DNA of 64,000 nt, taken from positions 98,670,501-98,734,500 of the forward strand of contig CM065815.1 in NCBI GenBank assembly GCA_033398695.1, in the 5' to 3' direction. Below are positions 21,522-31,628 of this stretch, one piece after another. This DNA is from Orobanche coerulescens (lineage: Eukaryota > Streptophyta > Magnoliopsida > Lamiales > Orobanchaceae). The stretch's first letter is position 1. The number at the start of each line of letters is the position of its first letter. A program made the position numbers and the translations under genes. The notes beneath the pieces were generated by a model. That model saw only the letters and a list, made by a program, of their open reading frames with translations. It had not been told where the DNA came from and did not search any database.

Positions 21522-22745
21522 AACGAGTCGTGTCACACTAGTTTTGATGAATTAAAGAAGAGATTGACGATGGCATCGATTCTATCACTTCCACAGGGAA
21601 CTGGAGGATTTATAGTTTACAGTGATGCTTCGAACCAAGGGCTCGGATGCGTATTGATGCAGAATGATAAGGTGATCGCTTATGCGTCGCGACAGCTGAA
21701 ACCTTATGAAGTGAATTACCCAACACATGATTTGGAGCTAGCAGCAGTAATTTTTGCTTTAAAGATCTGGAGGCATTATCTGTACGGGACTCACTGTCAG
21801 ATCTTTACGGATCACAAGAGTCTCAAGTACATATTCAGTCAGAAAGAGTTGAATATGCGGCAAAGAAGATGGTTAGAACTGATTAAGGACTATGACTTGG
21901 AGATTTTGTATCATCCAGGCAAAGCGAATGTAGTGGCCGATGCACTCAGCCGCAAGCCTATTTCTATTCAGATGCTGGAGACGCTGACCTCCCAACTTAG
22001 CCTTCAACGAGAGATGATTCGAGAAGGAATTGAAGTGTGGTTACAAAGAGTCCAAGGACAACTGTGCGTGATGGAAATAACTTCATCACTAACCGAAGAA
22101 ATCAAATCTAGACAGGCAGATGATCCTCTGATGATTCGGTTACGTGATGAAGTGATCAAGGGGAAGGCCCCCGGATTCATAATTCATGATGATGGAGTTT
22201 TGAGATTTCAGAACCGACTCTGCGTTCCCGATGTCGATGTACTGAAACAGACAATTATGAAGGAAGCTCACAGTTCGCCCTATTCTATCCACATGTATAA
22301 GGACTTGAAGCAGAATTTCTGGTGGGGCAACATGAAGAAAGATGTAGCGGACTATGTTTCGAAATGCTTGACTTGTCAGCAGGTTAAGATCGAGCATCAA
22401 CGGCCTGCCGGAATGTTGAATCCACTCCCGATTCCTGAATGGAAGTGGGAGGACATATCGATGGACTTTATCACTAGTATGCCGAGAGCCAGGACAGGAA
22501 TGAACATGATTTGGGTGATAGTTGATCGTTTAACCAAATCAGCTCATTTTCTAGGCATTAAGGACATGTGGGGACCAGAGAGGTTGGCACGAGTATTTAT
22601 TTCGGAGATAGTTCGATTGCATGGTACGCCGAAAACCATTGTTTCTGATCGAGACGGCCGTTTTGTGTCTCACTTTTGGAAAGCAGTTCATAAGGCCTTG
22701 GGGACCGAATTGAACTTCAAAGATGCCTTATCACCCGCAGACTGA
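21522..22745 (+). pseudogene. B RNase H and integrase N-terminal part, frameshifted
   Basis: RNase H is recognisable ([34 protein letters not shown]). The integrase zinc region ([16 protein letters not shown]) and catalytic core follow ([28 protein letters not shown]). Compared with C, D and E about five residues are missing in frame before [11 protein letters not shown] (about 22285). An indel near 22717, at the place where others read STAFHPQ, shifts the frame. Confidence 0.88.
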
Positions 22746-23505
22746 CGGACAATCCGAGAGGACTATTCAAACGGTGGAAGACATGCTAAGGGCCTGTGCC
22801 TTAGATTGGTCAAACGATTGGGAAATTCATCTACCGTTGATTGAATTTACCTACAAAAATAGTTGGCATGCTTCCATTAAGATGGCACCATTTGAGGCAT
22901 TATACGGGAGGAGATGTAGATCGCCCCTATGTTGGGACGATTCATCAGACTTAATCGGGACAGAACCAGAGTTGATCGTGCAGACTCGAGAAAAGATAGC
23001 CTTGATTCGTGAAAGGTTGTTGACCGCCCAGAGTTGCCAGAAATCTTACGCAGACGTACGCCGTCGCCCTTTGGAGTTCAGTACGGGAGACCACGTACTT
23101 TTAAAAGTTTCTCCTACTCGAGGAATTTTTTGTTTTGGAAGGAGGGGAAAGCTGAGTCCGAGATATATCGGACCATTTGAGATCCTTGAGAGAGTTGGGG
23201 AGTTGGCATACAGATTGGCATTGCCGCCGTCATTGTGCCATGTTCATAACGTGTTCCACGTATCCCAGTTACGAAGGTATATACCAGATCCCAGTCATAT
23301 CATTGATTTCGGCGAGATCGAAGTGGCGCAGGATGGGACATTTGAAGAAAGACCGGTCAAGATACTCGAGAGTCGAGTTAAGCAGTTGAAAAACAAACCA
23401 ATCGTTTTGGTCAAAGTTCAATGGTCACGTCACGGAATGGAAGAAGCCACATGGGAAACGGAAGCTGGTATGAAGTCCAGATATCCCGAGTTATTTTCGT
23501 CTTGA
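22723..23505 (+). pseudogene. B integrase C-terminal part with chromodomain-like end
   Basis: Frame resumes at [20 protein letters not shown] and contains [30 protein letters not shown], the [20 protein letters not shown] motif and [13 protein letters not shown]. The C-terminus ([20 protein letters not shown], ending PELFSS at 23505) is the chromodomain-like tail typical of Tekay/Del chromoviruses. That tail is thought to guide integration to heterochromatin. A purine-rich tract TAGTAGGAGAGTA (23528-23540) immediately precedes the 3' LTR. Confidence 0.88.
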
Positions 23506-23540
23506 GTTTCGGGACGAAACTCCTTTTTAGTAGGAGAGTA

Positions 23541-25897
23541 TGTAATATCCGGATTTATTACTGTGTATTTTACCTGTATTCGAACCATGTATTATTCGGA
23601 ATTGTGATCTTGATGATTGGAGTATGATATTTCTTACATTGATATCTTTGTACATAAGTATAGCATCATGCAAAATTTCTCATGCAAACTCGTGATAGCG
23701 CACGCTAAGAATGTAGCTTAACGCGCGCTATCGAGCTACTACTAGCGCACGCTATGTATGTAGGAGTTGCGTGCGCTAAGCACTCAATTATTGAACTGGA
23801 CGGCTAGCATATGCGCCAGCCGGGACATGGGTCCAGATAAGATTCCCGCGGACGAACCTGGACAGTTTTGAAGTCAACTCTTATTAGCGCGCGTTAAGGA
23901 ATGCTTAGTAGCGTGCGCTAATTAGCTAAAGTGCAGAATATTATAAATGAGACAACAACCCGTTTTGGCTTACACTTCATTCGTCCATTCTTCATTCTTG
24001 AGAGGCCAGAGAGCTATAATAATCCTTCTATACACTTAGAACACATTTTATTGATCCTTGTATATTGGTGAGTGATCATTGAAGTGGAGTAGCACCTTGG
24101 AGTGGCATACAACCAACCGGAGTCGGATTCTACCTTACGGTTCAGTGATTTTCGTCATATTAAGGTATGTTCAACCTATCTCCAGACTTAGAGTTAGATT
24201 CTAAAGAATTGGATGATCATGTTAACGAGATATTGATTTTCATTAGTGAATTATCCAAAGTACATCATGTTTGGAATATTGAGATGAATAAGCCTTAAGT
24301 ACCTTGATTATGAACATCATGATTCGAATCTTATTACATTGAACAAGTAGAGGAAGCTTCTATTATTGGTAATCCGAATCTAGTAGATGACTTCATAACA
24401 ATCATGGACTTGACTTTAACATCATTATTGTTAGATGAATCTAAGGGATTGATCATGGAAGGATTTATCTAGTATAGATGGAATGTTAAACAACTACAGA
24501 GTGATAGTTTTCATTGATATAAAGGTGTTGATATCAACCGTTAAGCCTTCCGAATTATCGTATGAAGAATGGTATTTGCAATGGAATATGGTTTTATAAT
24601 AGTATAGATATTCTTGAATCCGAAGTTGTTGTTATCCGTAAGATAATTCATAATCGTATGAACATGATATTCATGGAGGTAACATGAATTATCACGGAAG
24701 ATTTCATTGTTTTGATCATGATGAGAATAGTCTTCTGCCGGTAGTGAACTGCCATGCACAGTTAGCGCACGCTAAGTTATGTAAATTAATGTGCGCTATC
24801 GAGCATCGGTTAACGTGTGCTACGTTTGGTACGTAACGTACGCTAGGCCATCAGACGAGTCAGTCAGCTGATCAGTGAAGTACTGACCATGCATAGTTAG
24901 CGTACGCTATGCTTTGTTGTTTGCGTGCGCTATCGAGCAGACTTAACGCACGCTACACAGAGTACTTAGCGTGCACTAAGAAGTTCAGGCAGATTACATA
25001 TTATGAGCTTTTGGACGTAAATCGAATTGTTAGACATTCGTACGACGTGAGATAAATCCTATATTATTTCTTTTGTTAAGGTTTGAGCTTGTTACGTGAT
25101 TGATTGAGGGGGGGATGACCTTCAAGTGTTCGTTTTCGTGGAAGTATTGTTCTTGTCTTCATCGAGGCAAGTACCTTATTTGTTTTACGTATTGATATTA
25201 TACATATTGTCATGCATGTATGTCGTTGTTGTATGTCCACCTCGTGTTGGTCCGACGGGATCATCGGGGGATCTATGCTAGCGTGCGCTGGATCATCGGA
25301 TGGGTTTTTCCACCACGGGTTGGTCTGACGGGATCATCATGGGTTCTAGGCAGTGAACGCTGGATCGTCGGAATTACCATGTGTATGTTGAGATTATCAG
25401 TTGTGTATATTATGTATGAGTTTCTCGCAGGAGAAGACTTGTTTGACATTTTATCATTTACGTTATTATTATTCTGCGTGTGACGTTGAATAATATGTTG
25501 TGGTACTTGTACTAGCATCGTTGTGCTAACCCCTTCGGGGGTGAACATTTTGTTTATGTTCAGGATCCAGGAGAGCGGGAAAACAACCACTGGAGCTGCA
25601 TGACGACGAGGGTGCAGAGTGATGTTCCGGCCGGGTTTAATTGTCTGTTGTTTATTGGTTATTTCAATAAGTACTCGAGTACGAAGTCATTTATGAGGAA
25701 TTTTAATTTGGTGATGTATTATTAAGTTTCTGTTGAACAATTGTATTTTCAGTACTTGGTCAGAACTGTTGTATCTTAATTCCGTTATTTCCATTCGTTA
25801 GTACCTTTTAATGTCTGTTCAATTCTTCAGCCTTGTAAATCCTTATGTAAAGGATTTACGGCGCTGTAATATTTCTGAATATATCGGGGGTGTTACA
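23541..25897 (+). repeat. B 3' LTR
   Basis: 2357 bp, near identical to the 5' LTR, with palindrome arrays at 23696-23920 and 24763-24978. Scattered base changes lie in some motifs (for example TAGCGCGCGTTA, TAGCGTGCACTA). It ends GGGGGTGTTACA at 25897 against A2 gag. Confidence 0.92.
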
Positions 25898-27079
25898 GAG
25901 CGAAACCTTTGGAGCGGGAGGAGGTTGCTGTTGGTTTTGAGCGAACGGAGGCTGGTTCGAGTTCTGTCCATTTCTCCATGAGAAGTTGGGATGATTACGC
26001 CATCCCGGATTATACGTGTTGGAGTATGGATTATTTTGCCGGTTCCCATTTCCTACGAACTGAGCTTGTTCAATTGGGGGCTGCTCGAACGGGTTTCCGA
26101 CTTGGCATTCTATGCTAGGATGAGATCCATTACACCAATTGCACGATTCAATGGCAACGGGGGGAGGAGCATGCGAAAAGGCTTGAAGTTGTTGCCTCAA
26201 AGCGGCGACTTGGGCTGACAATGTAGAGATTGGATCATTATTTGAGATCTCCATAACTCGCTTCGGATTTACTCTTTCGGATGGCCATTGATATGCATTT
26301 GCGGCCATAGCTTCCAACAAAGAATGTGCTTCAGCCATCGTTTTTCCCATTAAAGCTCCTCCAGCGGCTGCATCCACGAGAGTGCGTGTAGAGGCACTCA
26401 AACCATTGTAGAACGTCTGAATTTGGAGCCAGTCCGGAAGGCCGTGATGTGGGCATCTCCTTAGCAAATCTTTGTATCGCTCCCACGCCTCGTGAAGCGA
26501 CTCCATATCATATTGACAAAAGGTGGTAATTTCGTTCCGTAACCCCGCCGTCTTTGAAGGTGGGAAGAATCTAGCAAGGAAGGCTTGCGCTAATTCTGCC
26601 CATGTCGTGATCGAGCCCGGCGGTAAAGAATTCAACCAAAATTTCGCTTTGTCCCTCAAAGAGAAAGGGAAAAGCCGTAATCGGATAGCATCATCGGTGA
26701 CACCATTGTTCTTGAACGTGTCACAAATCTCGAGAAACGACGCAATGTGTGCGTTGGGGTCATCATTCGGCAATTCACAGAACTGGCTCGCTTGTACCAT
26801 CTGAATAATAGCAGGCTTGATTTCGAAGTTGTTTGCCTGGATGGTGGGACGCCGAATCCCCGAAAAGTTTGGGTTAATTTGCGGCATAGCGTAATCTCGA
26901 AGTGCCAGTGCCGGTTGAACTTGCTGCACATGGTTATCTCCTCCGTGAATTTCGATATTTTCGGCCATGGTCACTGTCGTCTGTAAATCTCGTTTCTCCT
27001 TCTTCTTCTTACTTCTCCGAAGAGTGCGCTCGAGTTCGGTATTCAAAGGTAGTAGTCCTTTGTTACCGAACTTTCTCAT
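25898..27079 (-). CDS. A2 gag N-terminal half, interrupted by B
   Basis: Athila-type Gag starting MRKFGNKGLLPLNTELERTL at 27079. The capsid domain lies at about residues 100-240 (MVQASQFCELPNDDPNAHI, FLEICDTFKNNGVTDDAIRL, FPFSLRDKAKFWLNSLPPGS). It is followed by SLLEAMAANAYQWPSER and one zinc-knuckle-like CNWCNGSHPSIEC. A Gln/Pro/Asn-rich linker reaches PKVSL at the B boundary. The protein would package element RNA. The frame is open throughout and continues in phase at 7467 (EEAIAKL). Gag and protease are thus intact apart from the B insertion. Confidence 0.88.
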
Positions 27080-27202
27080 GCACTACCCGAAAGATCCTGA
27101 AAGGACAAACAAATAAAATAAAATAAAATACAAGAAAATAAGTAAATAAAAAAATGTCCAAACTAAGACTAGAAATACTGAAATCGATATTAGTAAAAAT
27201 TC

Positions 27203-27222
27203 AATCCCCGGCAACGGCGCCA
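27203..27222 (-). other. A2 primer-binding site, tRNA-Asp type
   Basis: On the minus strand TGGCGCCGTTGCCGGGGATT begins six bases after the 5' LTR end. This is the primer site typical of Athila/Tat elements. Confidence 0.85.
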
Positions 27223-28194
27223 AAAACTTGTTGCGATTTTTCGTTAACGCAAGTGCACGTTATCGTTGACAAGTAATAAAGTGATGAGTGAGTATCGTTC
27301 CCACGAGGACTGAATCACTAACTACCGATTTTTATGTATTCTAGTTTTATTTGAACAATCGAACTTTGGGTTGCAATTAATTACTAAAAGAATTAATAAA
27401 AGACTAAACAGTAAAAACAATCGATTAAATGATGAATAATTCTTGGATTATAAATCCACCTCAGTTTATCCGAATTTACTCTCGATTATCTGAAATTAAT
27501 GATTTTCCCAATTTATTGAAGGCGAAGATTGCTAAAATACTCTACCGCCTCTCCCGAGGTCAATAGATTTTTCTAAAGGCGAATAAAGCACTCTATCCCT
27601 AGGTGAATTAATTCGTCAATAGGCAAAAAGCATAAAATCCTCAAAAGACCACGTAGTTCCTATGAGTATATTCCTATCTCACAGAATAAAACGGTCATCA
27701 CCAATAGTTCCTCACCAACTCTCCTCTCCCGATTCGAGTAAGGTAATTAAAACAATCCAATTATTGGCCATACAATTGAAAGCATTAATATCAATTGGGA
27801 AAACTCAATAGAAAAGGGATTTATATAGATAATCTAAAGCAAATCCGTCAAAACTTAGGTTTCATCAAAATCCTAGAACAAGGGTTTTAGCCTGACATGC
27901 TAAATAATGAAAATACAGAATTAATAAATAAAAGCATGAAAATCAAACGCAGATGAAGAGCTCGGATTCCTCCGTTCTTCTGGCTTCCACCCTCTGCCCT
28001 TGATGTCTTCTGCTTCTCTCTTCCGCGATAGTCTTCCGTGATCCTAGCTTTCCCAAGCCTCCCCGATAATTAATTAGGGTCTTAAACCCTTATTTATAGC
28101 TCCCAACAGCCTCCAAATCGCGTCCGTGTGAGTAGGTCGAGAACTGGCTTCAAAACGGCCCAAACCCGCGCGGAGCACACCAAAACCGCCCTGT

Positions 28195-28348
28195 GTGCCG
28201 CGGCTCACTTAATCTGTGCCGCGGCACATGGCGTCCAGATTAAAACCTGGGCTCTGTGACTTTCTTCGGGCCGCGGCTCACAGTTCAGGCCGCGGCATGC
28301 AGTACATTACTCGTGCCCGGCCGGTCCTCTTCGTGTGCCGCGGCCCAC
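28195..28348 (-). promoter_or_regulatory. A2 5' LTR palindrome array (contracted)
   Basis: CCGCGG-centred motifs: the first pair keeps the 21-bp spacing. The second is 19 bp, centre to centre. The third retains a single member. Since both LTRs are copied from one template at insertion, the difference from the left LTR arose afterwards. Confidence 0.7.
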
Positions 28349-28465
28349 GGCCAAAATTCGCCGTTTTCGTCCGTTTTGCCTCGTTTTAGCTTCCGGACTC
28401 CAATCTCCTGTCAAACATGCGAGAATGAGACATTAAAAGCTCATTTATTCAATTTTACTCGCCAA

Positions 28466-28972
28466 CAACAACATCTAAGCCTTAGTCCCAAAATGATTTG
28501 GGGTCGGCTAACATGAATCAAACTTTGAAACCGTCAATAATCGTTACATAAATAACATAAAAGGAAAAAAGAGAGAAAAAGTAGAGAAAAAAGCAAATAA
28601 AAAAAGAGAATGAATGTAAAAAAAAATCCTGAAAAATAAATTAAAAGATAACATGAAATAAAAGAAAATAGGAATTAAAAAAAAAAAAGGAATCAGACTC
28701 CATCCACCATCCGTATTCTTTCCCGCCACATTTGCCTCTTCATCGCCATACTTTCTCCAATTCCAAGAAACCGCATATCATTTTCAATCATCTTTATCCA
28801 AGTTTTCTTGGGTCTTCCTCTACCTTTCACAACATTACTTGTTCCCTAACTTTCTAGCCTCCTCACTGGGGCATCAATAGGTCTTCTTCTCACATGACCA
28901 AACCATCGTAATCGATTCTCCATCATATTGTCTTCTATAGACGCAACTCTTACCTTCTCGCTGATCACCTCA
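28466..28972 (-). mobile_element. RTE-type LINE, 5'-truncated 3' end, with 12-bp target duplication
   Basis: The minus strand encodes [20 protein letters not shown] and [12 protein letters not shown], then after a stop GRGRPKKTWIKMIENDM and MWRERIRMVDGV. This is the C-terminal tail of plant RTE-clade reverse transcriptase proteins. The 3' end reads GATGTTGTTGTTGG, the short TTG-repeat tail typical of the clade. TTTACTCGCCAA is duplicated at 28454-28465 and 28973-28984. The single-copy form is seen in the left A2 LTR, which proves insertion after A2 arrived. Confidence 0.88.
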
Positions 28973-29034
28973 TTTACTCGCCAAAATAATACAAAATAAT
29001 GATAATAAGCGTATAAAAATACGCCAACAGTAGT

Positions 29035-29700
29035 AATACATCGCACATTACAAGACTGATTTCAACATCAGTAATGATAAATTTCTTAGATAAAGGCATG
29101 TAATCAAAGTTACGCATACTGCTCGAATTATCTGCGAGTAATTTTTGATTTTCATCCAAAGCAAAATTCTACACCTGTTCATCCGTGAGATGTAAATCTA
29201 CAAAGATTGAAAGTTAATATTAAAATAAAAATACATAATACATAATATAATTTAATATTATTACTCTTACTAAAGCATAAAAAAGGTTTACTGAGAAGGA
29301 ATAATAAAATAATATGATCCAATAATAATAACTTATGCTATAATGGTAACACTAATTTAACTAGAAAAAATAATGAATCACAGAATTACAATTTACTATG
29401 AAATAATGTTTATACAGAAGTAAATAGAGTACACTAAATAATTTGTATAAGTATAATTATCACGATTCCTAAAAATTCGGCGCCTCATGTGAATGATGTC
29501 ATTTGAAAGTAAATGTCATGTCTTCCTCCATACCTCATCAGCTCTCGACATACTGTCGGACATCTATAACATAGCAAAGTGGCACCATAACTGATATCGC
29601 AAAGCCTAGATATATGACTCAGTAACTTCGTCCTCTTCCTTCTATTGTCATCCAGCAACCGCAACGCATAACATGCTCCTTTGCACGATTTGTACCAATT
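29035..29700 (-). pseudogene. Helitron PIF1-like helicase, 5' half with an intron-like gap
   Basis: On the minus strand about 29700-29465 reads GACYALRLLDDNRRK and then MSRADEVWRKT, HLLSNDIIHMRRRIF. This corresponds to the ACYALGLLDDD and MSRPEVVWEKTW segments of plant Helitron helicases (one Trp codon is now TGA). About 29200-29035 reads DLHLTDEQV, NFALDENQKLLADNSSSMRN, FDYMPLSKKF, matching the next conserved stretch. The AT-rich 29205-29465 between them ends in an acceptor-like TTTGTAG and looks like an intron. The gene continues at 1631 beyond A2. It is broken by stops and frameshifts. Confidence 0.75.
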
Positions 29701-29901
29701 TTAGAAAAATACAAATAAATTTTTTTGGAATATTATAATTTATTTGAACCAATCTGAAAATAATAGAAAAAAATCACTAGAGGCAAGAATTTAAATTTAT
29801 ATAGTCTTATAAATTTTTATATCACTATGAAATTCTTCGTCGGATCCTAAATACACAATGTCAAAACAAATTAGGTGAGAAAAGTACTCTATTAAAAAAA
29901 A
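29701..29901. other. AT-rich sequence, no gene seen
   Basis: AT-rich stretch between the helicase remnant and the Pack-MULE. It may be a further Helitron intron. No reading frame or motif is recognised. Confidence 0.4.
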
Positions 29902-30116
29902 GTCTAAAATGCTTCTGGGGTCCCTTAACTTAATTTCAGATAACGATTTAGTCCTTTATCTTTTTTTGTCCCAAGTAAGTCCTTTATCTTTCAAATTTTA
30001 AGCAAAGTTAGCCTTTTCCGTTAGTCTCCGTTACAATAATTAATTAGATGCTAATTTTATACCTACATGGCTCTAACCATTCCTACGTGTCTATTTCCTT
30101 ACCTAATAATCAGATC

Positions 30117-30188
30117 CCTCACTCTCTCTCCCTCCCTCCCTCCCTCTTTCCTTCCCTCCCTCCCGCCTCCCTCTCGCTCTCTCTCTTT
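30117..30188 (+). repeat. CT-rich simple-sequence tract
   Basis: Pyrimidine-only run with CTCTCTC, CCCTCCCTCC and CTTTCC units. It may be captured 5' UTR or promoter DNA of a host gene; no TATA box is evident beside it. Confidence 0.6.
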
Positions 30189-30408
30189 GGGTTGGGGATC
30201 TATAGGTGATTGAGTTGTTCTGGAGTCTGTGGTCAACTGATCCTGTGCCAAAGTTTTGAATGTTTTACTTAGACATGTGTTAGATCCATGTTTGCTTGGA
30301 ACTGGCTATAGGAAGTTCCTTCTGTCAGATGCATATTATACATGATGTGTGTATTGCTTTTCTAGGCTCACTTATAGGTGACCTAATTGAATATTTATTA
30401 TTGTGTCA

Positions 30409-31320
30409 GATACAAAGGCTTGGGAGGTGGATACGTTGAGAGGCCACATTAACAATGTGTCGTGTGTTCTATTCCATGCAAGGCAGGACATGTGTCAAAT
30501 TGAGAAGACAAGAGTATCCGAGTTTGGGATGCTACTAAAAGAACTGCCCTACAAACCTTTCGTAGGGAGCATGACAGGTTCTGGATCCTTTCAGCCCATC
30601 CTGAGATGAATCTTCTGGCTGCTGGTCCTGATAGCGGCATGATTGTTTATGTTGGAAAGAGAGCGTCCTGCCTTCTCTGTTAGTGTTGATTCACTCTTCT
30701 ATGTCAAGGACAGGTTTCTGCGCGCTTTTGAGTATTCATCCCAGAAAGATACTCAGCTGATGCCTATCCGCCGGGTTGGGTCCATGGTACATCCCCATGT
30801 AGTGCATCCCTGCCGGATGCACTACACGTGGCGTGCATGGACAGTGCAGATCAATGCTCCATCTAGTGCATCAATCTGCACCGTCCATGCACGCCACGTG
30901 TAGTGCATCCGGCATGGGATGCACTATATGGGGGTGTATCATGGACGGTACCCTATCCGCCGCCCTGGTTCTAATAGTTTGAATCAAGGTCCCCGAACTC
31001 TATCCTACAGTCCCACTGAGAATGCTGTTCTGATTTGTTCAGACATAGATGGGGGATCGTACGAACTCTAAATTATTTCCAAGGATAGCTATGGTAGAGG
31101 CGACACAGTTCAAGATGCAAAAAGAGGTATTGGTGGGTCAGCAGTTTTTGTTACACGAAATAGGTTTGCTGTGCTTCAGAAGAGCACCAACCAAATCCTG
31201 GTTAAAAACCTAAAAAACGAAATAGTGAAACTGGAAATCTGCTGTGCAGGTCTGAGGACAGGGTTGTCATCTTTGACCTCCAACAGAGAAATGTTCTTGG
31301 GGATCTTCAAACATCTTGCT
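30409..31320 (+). pseudogene. Captured coatomer subunit alpha (alpha-COP) fragment
   Basis: Encodes segments of the WD40/linker part of alpha-COP, the COPI vesicle-coat subunit of the Golgi: [18 protein letters not shown], then after frameshifts [20 protein letters not shown] and [16 protein letters not shown]. These are followed by [66 protein letters not shown] and KSTNQILVKNLKNEIVK. The last block resembles GNLLCRSEDRVVIFDLQQR. It begins after an intron-acceptor-like TTGTGTCAG, so genomic DNA rather than cDNA was taken. A deletion removes sequence after KNEIVK, and a MITE interrupts it at 30774-30952. Several frameshifts prevent a functional product. Confidence 0.85.
30774..30952. mobile_element. 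Foldback MITE inside the captured alpha-COP exon
   Basis: 179-bp element that is almost entirely inverted repeat: the left arm, with GTAGTGCATCC and GGATGCACTACACGTGGCGT, pairs with the right arm from ATCTGCACCGTCCATGCACG onwards, leaving a short central loop. It is flanked by CTATCCGCCG at 30764-30773 and 30953-30962 (10 bp; 9 bp would be typical of Mutator-type MITEs). Removing it and one repeat restores the expected PIRRPGS coding sequence of alpha-COP. Confidence 0.85.
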
Positions 31321-31628
31321 GACCAAATCGACCCACCGCCATCGCGAATGATGAATTGTTTTTAAGCATTAGTCTGTCAGTTTTTAATCTAGGGTTGAAA
31401 TAGTGAGTCAGCATCTGATTTGGCATCAATGTGACCCACTTAACAGCCACCTGGACAACAGTTAACGACGTTATTCAAAAAATATAACCAAGGCTAACTT
31501 TGCTTAAAATTTGAAAAATAAAGGACTTAGTTGGGACAACTAAAGGACTAAATCGTTATCTGAAATTAAGTTAAGGGACCCCAGAAGCATTTTAGCCTAA
31601 AAAAATAGTTTGAAATCTGAAGCAAAGT

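Larger units (their letters stand above)
7468..25897 (+). mobile_element. Ty3/gypsy LTR retrotransposon B (Tekay/Del-like), host of element C
   Basis: The LTRs at 7468-9823 and 23541-25897 are nearly identical (2356 and 2357 bp) and run TGTAATATCCGG...GGGGGTGTTACA. The primer site is TGGTATCGGAGC (9829-9840), close to initiator tRNA-Met. The internal order is gag, protease, reverse transcriptase, RNase H, integrase with chromodomain-like end, the Tekay/Del-type chromovirus order. Element C splits it at the gag-protease linker. No target duplication is visible: the left flank is TCCTC and the right flank is GAGCG. Several frameshifts and a stop make B inactive in its own right. Confidence 0.92.
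1637..29029 (-). mobile_element. Athila-like non-autonomous LTR retrotransposon A2 (complete outline)
   Basis: The element is bounded by LTRs at 1637-2947 (3' LTR) and 27229-29029 (5' LTR); on the minus strand each LTR reads TGTTRGGYG...CGCAACA. The 5-bp target duplication is GTAGT (1632-1636 and 29030-29034). The primer site next to the 5' LTR is of tRNA-Asp type, as in Athila/Tat elements, and a purine tract (TTAGGGGTATT, minus) abuts the 3' LTR. Internal order on the minus strand is gag, protease, palindrome array, extra ORF, repeats. There is no room for reverse transcriptase, RNase H or integrase: only about 500 bp separate the protease ORF from the extra ORF. It would need another element for replication. 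Gypsy element B interrupts gag, and a LINE interrupts the 5' LTR. Confidence 0.9.
27229..29029 (-). repeat. A2 5' LTR, carrying a LINE insertion
   Basis: Same LTR as 1637-2947 but enlarged to 1801 bp by the insertion at 28466-28972. Palindrome motifs start at 28195, 28216, 28268, about 28287 and 28335: five instead of six, one pair has lost 2 bp of its spacing, and one motif of the last pair is gone. TATA is the reverse complement of tatttata at about 28092-28099. Confidence 0.9.
29902..31597 (+). mobile_element. Pack-MULE (Mutator-like) carrying an alpha-COP gene fragment
   Basis: Terminal inverted repeats of about 110 bp: left 29902-30013 (GTCTAAAATGCTTCTGGGGT...), right 31491-31597 (reverse complement GGCTAAAATGCTTCTGGGGT...). 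The nine flanking bases are TAAAAAAAA on the left and TAAAAAAAT on the right, a near-perfect 9-bp duplication as expected for Mutator-like elements, though low in complexity. There is no transposase. The interior is a piece of the host coatomer alpha gene plus a pyrimidine-rich tract. This is the definition of a Pack-MULE. Confidence 0.85.

Noticed and set aside
7468..25897. B as two independent solo LTRs rather than one element
   Set aside because: Despite the missing duplication, the primer site follows the left LTR, a purine tract precedes the right LTR, and the gag-pol order between them is continuous once C is removed.
29205..29465. AT-rich gap as a separate mobile element
   Set aside because: No inverted or direct terminal repeats; position between two consecutive helicase blocks and an acceptor-like end fit an intron better.
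30117..30188. CT-rich tract as a Pack-MULE promoter
   Set aside because: No TATA box or start codon relation is visible; recorded only as a simple repeat.
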